Assembly (NCBI RefSeq): GCF_001544615.1 | Contig: NZ_FCNV02000012.1 | Location: forward strand, 62,001 to 126,000 | Direction of reading: 5' to 3' | DNA length: 64,000 nucleotides | Source of the DNA: Caballeronia concitans | Lineage (GTDB): Bacteria > Pseudomonadota > Gammaproteobacteria > Burkholderiales > Burkholderiaceae | Shown here: positions 8,162 to 16,347 of the stretch, piece after piece | How the letters are laid out: the number at the start of each line of letters is the position of its first letter | How positions within the stretch are numbered: the first letter of the stretch is position 1 | Program-made: the position numbers and the translations under genes | The notes under the pieces: generated by a model | The model's input: only the letters and a program-made list of their open reading frames with translations | The model's database searches: none | Told to the model about the DNA's origin: nothing

Positions 8162-9250
8162 TCAATATGCGAGACGCGGTGGAATGTATGCGCCGTAATA
8201 GGGGCCCACGCCGCCGCCTACCGATGCGACCTTATAGCCGGCGATGAAGTGCCCAACGATGTACTTGTCGCTGGCGCCGTTCGCGCTGTCGATATGAAAA
8301 GCTGCAAAGGCGACGATCGGATGCGCGTCACTGGTCGCTGCATCCACAACGGGCACGAGCACATCGACGTTCCACGGGACGGATGAATAGATCGTGTTCT
8401 TGATGCCGGATTGAATCCAGATCGAGTCGCCTATCCGCAAGCTCGTGTCGTTGCCGTTCGCAATCAGCCCGCGGACCGTGGGAACGTCGTTGTTATTGGT
8501 CTGAAAAGACGTCCACTGACCGGCTTCGCAACCGCCGTAGGTCAGGCTGTTGCCGATCTCGACCTGCGGAGGCTTTCCGGTTGAATCGACCACCGGCGTA
8601 CCGGTTTGCGCGTTCCAGTACTGGTTGTAAATGCACCGTCCGATGGCCACCGGAAACAGGGCGCCCGGTGCGACGTATCCCGGCGCTGCCACGATCGCGA
8701 CGGCGCTCGCGCTGGCCGCGCCGCTGTTGATGCCAAGAACGCGAGCGAGAAAGAAGTTGATGGGACCACCGTTGCTGCCCTTTGCGCGTGCGACGGTGCT
8801 CTGGACGGCGGGCGCGTCATTGATGCCGGGCGTGATGCTTTGACTCTGCAAGCCCAAGAGGGTACGCGCGAGATTCCAATAGCCTGTCGCGATGGCCGCG
8901 TCTTTCAGCCGGATGCCATCGGATGAATTCAGCGTGACGGCCTGCGCGGCTGCATCATGCGCGCCGCTCCAGTTCGGGCCGCTTCCGAGTGTCAGAAGAT
9001 ACGCGGCGCCCGAGAGCGCAGAAGCGTCGGCGTCTGTTTGCAGTTCGGTCCTGGCGAGAATCAGATGGCCGATATCGACGGCAAGCGCGCCGACCGCAAG
9101 CGTCATGCATAGCGCGAACAGCATGGCAACCGCCATCGAACCGCGCTGCCGGCGAACAGAGGGTGCGCGGCGGCCGCGACGGAATGACCTGGACGATGAA
9201 GTTTCCCGTCTCGGCGGGAGTGGCCGGTTCTTCATTACGACGTTATTCAC
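8162..9250 (-). CDS. TadG-like pilus-associated protein
   Basis: This 362-residue protein has a basic N-terminus of about 35 residues. A hydrophobic helix follows (GSMAVAMLFALCMTLAVGAL), then AVDIGHLILARTELQTDADA, the classic TadG_N (Flp-pilus-associated) signature. The remainder is a periplasmic beta-rich region with two cysteines near IGRCIYNQYW and GGCEAGQW. There is no von Willebrand MIDAS motif, so it is a short TadG. The frame starts with GTG at 9250, overlapping the TadE stop by four bases (GTGA), which implies translational coupling. Other Tad genes (tadA, tadB, rcpA, tadZ, flp) are absent nearby. Confidence 0.82.
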   Translation of the reverse strand: MNNVVMKNRPLPPRRETSSSRSFRRGRRAPSVRRQRGSMAVAMLFALCMTLAVGALAVDIGHLILARTELQTDADASALSGAAYLLTLGSGPNWSGAHDAAAQAVTLNSSDGIRLKDAAIATGYWNLARTLLGLQSQSITPGINDAPAVQSTVARAKGSNGGPINFFLARVLGINSGAASASAVAIVAAPGYVAPGALFPVAIGRCIYNQYWNAQTGTPVVDSTGKPPQVEIGNSLTYGGCEAGQWTSFQTNNNDVPTVRGLIANGNDTSLRIGDSIWIQSGIKNTIYSSVPWNVDVLVPVVDAATSDAHPIVAFAAFHIDSANGASDKYIVGHFIAGYKVASVGGGVGPYYGAYIPPRLAY

Positions 9251-9726
9251 TCGTAGTTCATCACGGCGGTCGCGGAAAGCGATATCGGACCGGTGAGCGT
9301 AGTGAACGCGGAACCTACGAATAGTCCCTGATAAGGGTACGAGACGGTAACTGAGAGCGGGCTGCCCGTCGCCGTGCCGTTCGGCTGATTCACGGTTACC
9401 GTGGGAACGTTGCTCGATCTGCCACTGAGAAGAACGCCGCTCAGTGCGGCCGTTGCCGTTGCCGAAATCTGGCTTTTCGTCAGCGGCGGAACGCTCACGC
9501 AGGTTCCCGCGCGCGCCGCGACGCGCGCAGCGTTCGTAATCGCGGCCTTGTCGTAAAGCATGAGCGTGACGTCGATAATTCCGACAAGAACGAGCAACAG
9601 AAAGGGCAGAACGATGACGAACTCGATTGCCACGCTGCCGTTTTCCTTGACGCTGGCGCGTCTTCCCCGCGACTTGCCAGCGTTGCTTCGATGGAGCAGC
9701 GAGGGATGGCGTGCATCCGGCTTCAT
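9247..9726 (-). CDS. TadE-like pilus assembly protein
   Basis: This 159-residue protein has a basic leader of about 28 residues, then NGSVAIEFVIVLPFLLLVLVG. This matches the TadE class: a Gly followed by a conserved Glu five to seven residues on, as in type IV prepilins, and a long hydrophobic helix. YDKAAITNAARVAARAGT then matches the TadE consensus. It is probably a minor pseudopilin cleaved by a TadV-type peptidase. It is the first gene of a two-gene unit with the TadG-like gene. The two cannot make a pilus without the rest of a Tad system elsewhere. Confidence 0.85.
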   Translation of the reverse strand: MKPDARHPSLLHRSNAGKSRGRRASVKENGSVAIEFVIVLPFLLLVLVGIIDVTLMLYDKAAITNAARVAARAGTCVSVPPLTKSQISATATAALSGVLLSGRSSNVPTVTVNQPNGTATGSPLSVTVSYPYQGLFVGSAFTTLTGPISLSATAVMNYE

Positions 9727-9951
9727 GCGATTCCTTCGAAAGACTTTGCTTATGCGTGTAGTGGACGAGAGGTCGAGTTTTGCGGGCTTCCGTGAGGCGG
9801 GAATGGTCTATGGTGCCTGCTCTTCGTGCGCCGCCAGGGCATTGCTCTAGCGACGCCGGGCAGACTCGATTCTTCTGAAGAAGCCGACGGCGTGTGATCG
9901 TAGATGGGCTTTGCTTAAGGTTTGCTTAAGGGAATTGGCGATCCCACCGTT

Positions 9952-10554
9952 TTAAGGCGCGAGCCACCCTCGACGGATCGGCCACGAGAAAGTTTTTCTG
10001 TAAAGCGCGACGAGCAAGCGCACGAATGAATCGCCTGCGCGCGCCCACAATGGTGCAAGGAGCGCATACGCCACGCACGAGACGCCGACCGCGCCCACCA
10101 TATCGAGCGGAAAATGCACGCCGATGCACACGCGCGCCCAGGCGACCGCCGCGCCCGCGAGCGTTAGAAGCAGTCCGGTGCGGACGAGTCCGGCGAGAAG
10201 CAAGGTCAGCGCGATGCTCGCGAAAGCAGTGACGTGATCGCTAGGGAACGAGGAATCCGGCGCGTGTTCGATAAACGTATGGCCGAGGCCGATCATGAAC
10301 GGCCGTGGATGCATCCACACCAGACCGATCAGCTGATTGAAACCGAGCGCGAGAAAGCTGACGCAAAAGCCGCGCACGGCGGCATCGCGTTGACGGAGAT
10401 CGCCGAACAGCCACATGAAAGCCAGCACGGCGGGAATCAGATAAACGAGGTCGTTCGCGATGGTGAGCGCAATGTCGATCTGCCATTGCGGTGAATCGGC
10501 GCGTGCGTTGATCAGAAGGAACAACGCGCGGTTGAGCGCTTCAAGTCGGGTCAT
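9952..10554 (-). CDS. PAP2-family phosphatase, probable undecaprenyl-diphosphatase
   Basis: This 200-residue integral membrane protein has about six helices and the three phosphatase motifs: HPRP at 82-85 (end of motif 1), PSDH at 104-107 (motif 2) and R141-x5-H147-x3-D151 (motif 3). These residues bind and attack the phosphate in PAP2 enzymes. Length and topology suit the BcrC branch, which recycles undecaprenyl pyrophosphate in the periplasm and confers bacitracin tolerance. Other PAP2 lipid phosphatases are possible. It is a single-gene unit read away from mntP. Confidence 0.82.
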   Translation of the reverse strand: MTRLEALNRALFLLINARADSPQWQIDIALTIANDLVYLIPAVLAFMWLFGDLRQRDAAVRGFCVSFLALGFNQLIGLVWMHPRPFMIGLGHTFIEHAPDSSFPSDHVTAFASIALTLLLAGLVRTGLLLTLAGAAVAWARVCIGVHFPLDMVGAVGVSCVAYALLAPLWARAGDSFVRLLVALYRKTFSWPIRRGWLAP

Positions 10555-10687
10555 GCGGCGGTCCTCGAACTGGAGTAACGCGACATGCTAGTTCGCGGAC
10601 GCTTATGGAAGGCTTAGCGAGCCTCAACCCGCGATTGCTCATGTTCACGCTGAAGGTGAATTCACTCGTGTTACTCTCTCGGTTCTT

Positions 10688-10860
10688 CGCTGGGGAGTAG
10701 CCGGCTTTCCGTCTCGCGGAAAGCGCTCACGTCAACACACTCGGTCCATCAGGCCGTGGCGTGAGCAGCCATAACGGGTTGGCAAGACCATCGATGGAAC
10801 GCGCCTGAAGGTCGGGAGGCGCCTTCCGTCGCATCTTCTTGCCCGACCAGAGCGCTACTC
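10688..10860 (+). promoter_or_regulatory. yybP-ykoY manganese riboswitch with expression platform, leader of mntP
   Basis: The conserved start GGGGAGTAGCC lies at 10692-10702 and the partner loop GGCAAGACC at about 10781-10789. The two paired regions between them match the yybP-ykoY fold, known to bind Mn2+. The downstream platform offers two mutually exclusive hairpins. GCGCCT (10801-10806) can pair with AGGCGC (10817-10822), or GGTCGGG (10810-10816) can pair with CCCGACC (10842-10848). There is no long T run, so control is probably at translation. The gene just downstream is mntP, the usual target of this class in proteobacteria. Confidence 0.9.
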
Positions 10861-10861
10861 A

Positions 10862-11431
10862 ATGAATCTCGCATCGACCATTTTTCTCGCCTTCGCCATG
10901 TCGACGGACGCTTTCGCGGCAGCCGTCGGAAAGGGCGCGAGCCTGCACAAGTCCCGCATCGCCGAAGCGCTCAGGACCGGCGTCATCTTCGGCATCATCG
11001 AGGCCATTACGCCGCTCGTCGGCTGGGCAGTCGGACGGTCGGCGGCGCAGTATGTCACCGCGTGGGATCACTGGATCGCGTTCGGCCTGCTCTTTTTGCT
11101 GGGCGCGCGCATGATACGAGAAGGCTTCGGCCAGCCCGAGCACGGCCACGAGAAGCCCGACTCGCATTCGTTCTGGGTGCTCGCGGCCACCGGCTTCGCC
11201 ACCAGCATCGACGCGATGGCGGTCGGCGCGGGCCTTGCGTTCATCGATGTCGATATCTTTTCGACCGCGGCCACCATCGGCATTGCGACCATGCTCATGG
11301 TGACCATCGGCGTGATGGTCGGGCGGCTTGTCGGAGCGACTATCGGCAAGCGCGCGGAGATTATCGGCGGAGTCGTTCTGATCGGCGTCGGCAGCGCCAT
11401 TCTCGTGGAGCATCTCGGCTTCATGCGCTGA
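10862..11431 (+). CDS. mntP: Manganese efflux pump MntP
   Basis: This 189-residue protein has six hydrophobic helices arranged as two repeats, as in MntP (YebN). The first repeat holds [15 protein letters not shown] and the second [18 protein letters not shown]; the paired Asp residues in these repeats are needed for Mn2+ export. The length is normal for the family. The manganese riboswitch directly upstream independently supports the call: expression should rise when cytoplasmic Mn2+ is high. The region just before ATG has only a weak AGAG element, which fits control by leader folding. Confidence 0.95.
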   Translation: MNLASTIFLAFAMSTDAFAAAVGKGASLHKSRIAEALRTGVIFGIIEAITPLVGWAVGRSAAQYVTAWDHWIAFGLLFLLGARMIREGFGQPEHGHEKPDSHSFWVLAATGFATSIDAMAVGAGLAFIDVDIFSTAATIGIATMLMVTIGVMVGRLVGATIGKRAEIIGGVVLIGVGSAILVEHLGFMR

Positions 11432-11491
11432 ATCGGGCACGCAGAACACGGCTCATCGCGTTTCGGCAGGTCCGTCTGATGGAGACCGATC

Positions 11492-12520
11492 ATGACAGCG
11501 TTGCGACCGATGAGCCGTCTTGCCTGTGTCATTGCAGCAGCGTTGCTCGCGTTGCCTCACGACGTATCCGCAACGGAGCAGAGCGATGCGAAGCCTCTTG
11601 CGCTACAGCACATCGCGGACATTCCCATGCCGGGACGCACGTCTCGTTTCGACTACGAGAGCGGCGATCCCGCGCGTCATCTTCTGATGATCGCGCATCT
11701 GGGCGATAGCGAAATCGTCGCGTTCGATACGCGCGATGAACGGGTTATCGGCACGATAAAGAACGTCTCGTCCGTACACGGCGTGCTCGTGATTCCGGAG
11801 TTGTCGCGTGTGTTTGCGTCGGCGACGGGAACGAACGAAGTCGTCGCTATCGACGAGAACACGTTGAAGGTCATCGCCCGCATGCCGGGAGGCGTGTATC
11901 CAGACGGCATGGCCTACGCGCCCGGCGAACACAAGCTCTACGTTTCCGATGAAACAGGCAAGACCGAGACCGTCATCGACGTGGCAACGAACCGCCGCCT
12001 GAAAACCATCGCGCTGGACGGTGAAGCCGGCAACACGCAATACGATCCCGTCTCGCGGCATATCTTCGTCAACGTTCAGACGCGTCGCCAGTTGATTGAG
12101 ATCGATCCGTCCACGGATGCGATCGTCGCGCGCATCGACGTGGCCGGCGCGAACGGAAATCACGGCTTGCTCATCGTGCCGCAATGGAGGCTCGCGTTCA
12201 TCGCGTGCGAAGGGAACAACAAACTGCTCGTCCTCGACATGCGCACGATGCGCGTGACGCAATCGTTCGACGTGGGACGCGGCCCGGACGTGCTGGCGTT
12301 CGACCCTTCCGCGAACACGCTGTATGTGGCGGGCGAGGCGGGCGTCGTCTCGATGTTCCGCCACGACGGGACGCGCCTGACAAAAGTGGGCGAAGGTTTT
12401 TTGGGGACGAACGCCCACGTCGTCTATGTGGATGACGCGACGCATCGCTCGTATTTTCCCCTCAAGAATGTCGATGGACACCCGGTCCTGTGCATCATGG
12501 CGCCGCTGCGGTTGCCCTAG
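11492..12520 (+). CDS. Secreted YncE-like beta-propeller protein
   Basis: This 342-residue protein begins with a Sec signal peptide of about 28 residues ending in DVSA. The rest is made of repeating blades of 40-45 residues with the YVTN/YncE pattern (VYPDGMAYAPGEHKLYVSD, GRGPDVLAFDPSANTLYVAG), giving a seven-bladed propeller. Such periplasmic proteins bind ligands or DNA-like polymers; no enzyme residues are evident. The gene starts 60 bases after mntP on the same strand. Whether the two share a transcript is open. Confidence 0.8.
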   Translation: MTALRPMSRLACVIAAALLALPHDVSATEQSDAKPLALQHIADIPMPGRTSRFDYESGDPARHLLMIAHLGDSEIVAFDTRDERVIGTIKNVSSVHGVLVIPELSRVFASATGTNEVVAIDENTLKVIARMPGGVYPDGMAYAPGEHKLYVSDETGKTETVIDVATNRRLKTIALDGEAGNTQYDPVSRHIFVNVQTRRQLIEIDPSTDAIVARIDVAGANGNHGLLIVPQWRLAFIACEGNNKLLVLDMRTMRVTQSFDVGRGPDVLAFDPSANTLYVAGEAGVVSMFRHDGTRLTKVGEGFLGTNAHVVYVDDATHRSYFPLKNVDGHPVLCIMAPLRLP

Positions 12521-12575
12521 GGTTTACACAGATTTTCAATTTTCCCGCTCTTCCTACAATGACAATCAATTCACG

Positions 12576-12597
12576 TATAGCAAGCGAAGTTGCTATA
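12576..12597. promoter_or_regulatory. Inverted-repeat operator (IclR type), copy 1
   Basis: TATAGCAA (12576-12583) and TTGCTATA (12590-12597) are perfect 8-base arms around the spacer GCGAAG. The site lies 30-51 bases before the start of the FAD monooxygenase gene. An almost identical site occurs at 16266-16287 in front of an IclR regulator. IclR dimers bind such palindromes, so one of the two IclR proteins in this locus is the likely binder. Confidence 0.75.
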
Positions 12598-12626
12598 AAT
12601 AAATTGAAGCTGTCAGGAGACGCGGC

Positions 12627-14321
12627 ATGCAGACCGACTATCAGAAGTTGCGGTTCGATTACTCGCGCGCGCCCGAGCACGATGCGCCGTCAGGCACGGT
12701 GCATCCGGTAGTCGTCGTCGGAGCCGGGCCGGTCGGCCTTGCCACCGCCGTCGATCTGGCGCAGCAGGGCGTGAAAGTCGTGCTCGTCGATAACGACGAC
12801 ACGCTTTCCTCCGGCTCGCGCGCCATCTGCTTCGCCAAGCGCACGCTGGAGATTTTCGATCGCCTCGGCTGCGGCGATCGCATGGTCGAGAAGGGCGTGA
12901 GCTGGAACGTCGGCAAGGTCTTTCTTCAGGACGAACTCATCTATACGTTCAACCTGCTGCCGGAAACGGGCCATGCGCGGCCTGCGTTCATCAACCTTCA
13001 GCAGTACTACGTGGAAGGCTATCTGGCCGACCGCGCGATGCAGCTCGACAACCTCCAGATGCGCTGGAAAAGCAGCGTCGCCGGCCTGACGCAGCACGAC
13101 GATCACGTCGAATTGCAGATCGAAACGCCCGACGGCGCGTATCCGCTGCGCGCGCGATACGTCGTCGCCGCCGATGGCGCACGCAGCGCCATGCGCGGCC
13201 TGCTCGGTCTCGATAGCCGGGGCCGCACGTTCAAGGACCGCTTTCTGATCGCGGACGTGAAGATGAAGGCGTCGTTTCCGACCGAGCGCTGGTTCTGGTT
13301 CGATCCGCCGTTTCACCGCAATCAGTCCGTGCTGCTGCATCGCCAGCCGGACAACGTATGGCGTATCGACTTCCAGCTCGGCTGGGACGCCGATCCCGTC
13401 GCGGAGAAAGCGCCCGAGCGCGTCATTCCGCGCGTGAAGGCGCTGCTCGGCGAGGACGTCGAATTCGAACTGGAATGGGTCAGCGTCTATACGTTCTCGT
13501 GCCTGCGGATGGATTCGTTCCGTCACGGCCGCGTGCTCTTCGCGGGCGATTCGGCGCACGGCGTGTCGCCGTTCGGGGCGCGCGGTGCGAACAGCGGCGT
13601 GCAGGATGCCGACAACCTCGCGTGGAAGCTGCGGCTCGTCGTGAATGGCGACGCACCGTCCGCGCTGCTCGACACCTACGCGTCCGAGCGCGAGTTCGCG
13701 GCGGACGAAAACATTCTCAACTCAACGCGCGCGACGGATTTCATCACGCCGAAGAGCGCGGTGTCGCGCCTGTTTCGCGACGCGACGCTCAAGCTGGCGA
13801 AGGACTGCGCGTTCGCGCGGCGCATCGTCAATAGCGGGCGATTGTCGGTGCCGGCGGTGCTGCGCGATTCGCCGCTGAATACGCCCGACGATCCCGCCGA
13901 TTCATTCTCCTGCGCGATGGTGCCCGGCTCCGTCTGCACCGATGCGCCCGTCGTCGCCGATGGCAAGGACGCGTGGTTCCTGCATCAGGTTTCCGGCAGC
14001 GCGTTCACGGGCGTCTACTTTTGCGGCCTTCACGACGACATCGGCGAGACGGCTGCGCAACTCGCGGCGCTCGCGCGTCTGCCGGTGGCGGTACGTCCGC
14101 TGATCGTCGCGCCGCGCGGCGTGAAGGTGCCGCCGATGGCCGGCGTGAACGTGGTGGAAGACGGCGAGGGCATCGTCACGCATCGCTTCGACGCGCGCCC
14201 CGGCACGTTCTATCTCGTGCGCCCGGATCAGCACGTGTGCGCACGCTGGCGCGCGCTCGACGCCGCCGCGATTTCCGCCGCCGTGGACCGCGCCACGTGC
14301 AACGCCAACCCGAACGGATGA
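12627..14321 (+). CDS. FAD-dependent aromatic monooxygenase (MhpA / PHBH class)
   Basis: This 564-residue class A flavoprotein hydroxylase has the Rossmann FAD motif GAGPVG at 32-37, the AADGARS motif (DG at 183-184) that contacts NAD(P)H and FAD, and VLFAGDSAHGVSPFGARG (GD at 307-308) that binds the FAD ribityl chain. The last deviates slightly from the usual PPGGQG. A thioredoxin-like C-terminal domain follows, as in 3-(3-hydroxyphenyl)propionate hydroxylase and relatives. The ATG is preceded by AGGAGACGCGGC. It is followed after seven bases by a DUF2783 gene. The substrate is probably a phenolic acid, but this is inference. Confidence 0.87.
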   Translation: MQTDYQKLRFDYSRAPEHDAPSGTVHPVVVVGAGPVGLATAVDLAQQGVKVVLVDNDDTLSSGSRAICFAKRTLEIFDRLGCGDRMVEKGVSWNVGKVFLQDELIYTFNLLPETGHARPAFINLQQYYVEGYLADRAMQLDNLQMRWKSSVAGLTQHDDHVELQIETPDGAYPLRARYVVAADGARSAMRGLLGLDSRGRTFKDRFLIADVKMKASFPTERWFWFDPPFHRNQSVLLHRQPDNVWRIDFQLGWDADPVAEKAPERVIPRVKALLGEDVEFELEWVSVYTFSCLRMDSFRHGRVLFAGDSAHGVSPFGARGANSGVQDADNLAWKLRLVVNGDAPSALLDTYASEREFAADENILNSTRATDFITPKSAVSRLFRDATLKLAKDCAFARRIVNSGRLSVPAVLRDSPLNTPDDPADSFSCAMVPGSVCTDAPVVADGKDAWFLHQVSGSAFTGVYFCGLHDDIGETAAQLAALARLPVAVRPLIVAPRGVKVPPMAGVNVVEDGEGIVTHRFDARPGTFYLVRPDQHVCARWRALDAAAISAAVDRATCNANPNG

Positions 14322-14328
14322 ACGGATC

Positions 14329-14553
14329 ATGAGCCACCTGAATCTAGAACCCAACATCGCGGACATGGACGCTTTCTACGAGCGTCTGATCGACACCCAC
14401 AACGGCCTTTCCGATGCCGACAGCCAGATGGTCAACGCGAAGCTCGTGCTGCTGCTGGCGAACCATATCGGCGATATGGACGTGCTCGCGGAGGCGTTCG
14501 CGAAGGCGCGCTCGGGTGTGATCGCCGCCGCGCCGGATTGCACGGGCGCCTGA
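14329..14553 (+). CDS. DUF2783 domain protein
   Basis: This 74-residue acidic protein (LNLEPNIADMDAFYERLIDTH near the start) matches DUF2783, a family of small proteins usually encoded directly after aromatic FAD monooxygenases, as here. It has no signal peptide or metal motif. The function is unknown; a role as partner or stabiliser of the hydroxylase is an inference from conserved gene order. It lies seven bases behind the monooxygenase stop and is surely in the same operon. Confidence 0.82.
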   Translation: MSHLNLEPNIADMDAFYERLIDTHNGLSDADSQMVNAKLVLLLANHIGDMDVLAEAFAKARSGVIAAAPDCTGA

Positions 14554-14557
14554 GCGT

Positions 14558-15376
14558 TCAGACGCCGATCGCGCCGAATCGCCAGGACAAGCGCTGCGCC
14601 GCCGCGAGCAGCGCACGCGCGACGGGGCCGTCGTCATCGCGCTCAATGTCGCGCGACGAGCCGATCACCGCGATCACCAGCCGGATGCTGCCCGTATGAT
14701 CGAAGATCGGCGCGGCGAACGTGCCGATGCCGGGAACCGGCGCATCGAATGCATCGTCGATGCCGCGCTCGCGAATGCCGCTCAGACGCTCGCGATACGC
14801 GCGGTCGAGCGGCGGCTTTTCCGCGACGCCAGCGAGCCGTATCGGCTCCTGCGCGAGCAATCCTTCCAGCACGTCCTCCGACATATGCGCGGCGAACACG
14901 CGCCCGATCGCCGTATTCACGAACGACATCACCGTGCCGACGCGCAAGCTGATGTGCTGCGGCCGCCCGGATTCCTCCAGCCGGATGATGGTCGGACCGA
15001 GCGGGCCGAGCGTGGCGGCGGCGACGCTCAATTGCGTCTTCGCGGCCAGCGCGACGATTTCGGGTTCGGCATCGCGCGTGGGCGAAAGGCGTTGCAGCGC
15101 GATCAGGCCCAGCTCGAAGCCGAGCGGTCCGGCGGAAAAGCAGCCGTCGTCGTCGCGCGAAATGAGGCCGATCTTTTGCAAGCTGACGAGATGCGGGAAC
15201 GCCTTGGCGGCGGGCATGCCCGCGGCGGCGGCGAGATCGCGCAGGTTCATCGGCTGACTGGCGGATGCGAGTGCGTTCAGCAGGTCGCCCGTGCTCTCGA
15301 GCGCGTTGATGCCGCGCTGCGCCTTCGCTTCGGAAGCGGCGGCGTCGTTCGGGTTCGGGGAAAAATCAGAGGGCAT
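14558..15376 (-). CDS. IclR-family transcriptional regulator, first of pair
   Basis: This 272-residue protein has the IclR layout. An N-terminal winged helix covers about residues 25-85 (NALASASQPMNLRDLAAAAGM and HLVSLQKIGLISRD), and a C-terminal effector domain (about 95-265) has the GTVMSFVNTAIGRVFAA and PAPIFD-like (FAAPIFDHTGSIRL) segments. Its start overlaps the stop of the second IclR gene by 11 bases, so the two are translated from one message. It runs convergently towards the monooxygenase/DUF2783 operon, with only four bases between the stops. Confidence 0.88.
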   Translation of the reverse strand: MPSDFSPNPNDAAASEAKAQRGINALESTGDLLNALASASQPMNLRDLAAAAGMPAAKAFPHLVSLQKIGLISRDDDGCFSAGPLGFELGLIALQRLSPTRDAEPEIVALAAKTQLSVAAATLGPLGPTIIRLEESGRPQHISLRVGTVMSFVNTAIGRVFAAHMSEDVLEGLLAQEPIRLAGVAEKPPLDRAYRERLSGIRERGIDDAFDAPVPGIGTFAAPIFDHTGSIRLVIAVIGSSRDIERDDDGPVARALLAAAQRLSWRFGAIGV

Positions 15377-16175
15377 GAATGGATGACGGTTGAGTCAGCG
15401 CTTCCGTGATGCGCCGCGCGACGTCGCGCAGTTCGCGTGCAATGTCGCCTGTCCAGGCGACGTCCATCGCGCCCGATGGCCCGATGACCGTCAGCGCGAG
15501 CTGCAAACGGCCGTCGGCGTCGAGCACGGGCACGCTCAGGCTGCTGATGCCGGGACTCGGCATATCGACGCTGCGCGCCATGCCGCGCTCTCGCGTGTCT
15601 TCTATATTCGCCTGCCAGACGGCGTGATCGGGCGCGTCGGATTCGTCCGTGCCGATGCGCGGCCGGTCGATGCCCTGGCCTTGCATCATCGCAGAGAGTT
15701 GTGCGGGATCGAGGAACGCGCTGAACACGCGACCGGTGGACGTGGTTTGCAGCGACATCACCGTGCCGACGCGCAGGTTCACGTGCAGCGGATAGCCGCC
15801 GCGTTCGTATCGCACGATAGTCGGCCCCTGCGCGCCCGCCACGCACACCGCCACGCTGTACCCGACGCGCTCGGCCAGCCCCGCCGCATGCGACGCGGCC
15901 ACGCGATACGCCTCCTGCTGCTCGACGAACATCAGCCCGAGACGCAGCGAGAGCGGGCCGGGCTCGTAGTAGCCGGTGAGCGCATCGCGCTTGACGAGGC
16001 CGAGCCGCGTCAGGCTGACGAGATACGTGTGCGCCTGCGCCGTCGAAAGCGCGGCGGCGCTGGCCAGTTCGCTCAACGCCACCGGCTCGCGGCGGCTGGC
16101 GAGCGCTTCGAGAATGCGCCCGGCCACTTCCACGCTCTGAATGCCGCGTTGCGGCTTGTCTGTCACTTCTTTCAA
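15366..16175 (-). CDS. IclR-family transcriptional regulator, second of pair (TTG start)
   Basis: The frame stays open to 16403, but that overlaps the divergent MBL gene and the operator. A TTG at 16175 with AGGAG ten bases before it gives a 269-residue protein of normal family length. The winged helix is at about 15-75 (GIQSVEVAGRILEALASRREP, TYLVSLTRLGLVKRD). The effector domain has GTVMSLQTTSTGRVFSA and a LSVPVLDADGRLQL segment. It diverges from the MBL-fold gene across a palindrome that matches the one before the monooxygenase, so autoregulation and joint control are likely. The TTG start is inferred. Confidence 0.83.
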   Translation of the reverse strand: MKEVTDKPQRGIQSVEVAGRILEALASRREPVALSELASAAALSTAQAHTYLVSLTRLGLVKRDALTGYYEPGPLSLRLGLMFVEQQEAYRVAASHAAGLAERVGYSVAVCVAGAQGPTIVRYERGGYPLHVNLRVGTVMSLQTTSTGRVFSAFLDPAQLSAMMQGQGIDRPRIGTDESDAPDHAVWQANIEDTRERGMARSVDMPSPGISSLSVPVLDADGRLQLALTVIGPSGAMDVAWTGDIARELRDVARRITEALTQPSSIHAL

Positions 16176-16265
16176 GGGTGCTTCGCTCCTGCGCGCAATC
16201 CGATCGGTCGATGCTAGCGCATCCGGCCGCCCCGTCCTAGAACCGGGGTTTTCCCGAAGTTCAAC

Positions 16266-16287
16266 TATAGCAAGGCGCTTTGCTATT
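16266..16287. promoter_or_regulatory. Inverted-repeat operator (IclR type), copy 2
   Basis: TATAGCAA (16266-16273) and TTGCTATT (16280-16287) flank the spacer GGCGCT. The arms match the 12576-12597 site in 15 of 16 positions and the spacer length is the same. The site sits between the divergent IclR gene (start 16175) and MBL-fold gene (start 16348). Confidence 0.75.
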
Positions 16288-16347
16288 GACAAATATTGAC
16301 CGTGACGCGACCATGCATCATCCACTGCCGACCGAACGGAGACAGAC

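Noticed and set aside
9900-9935. Direct repeat of TTTGCTTAAGG upstream of TadE
   Set aside because: Two short copies in tandem next to each other are too little evidence for an operator.
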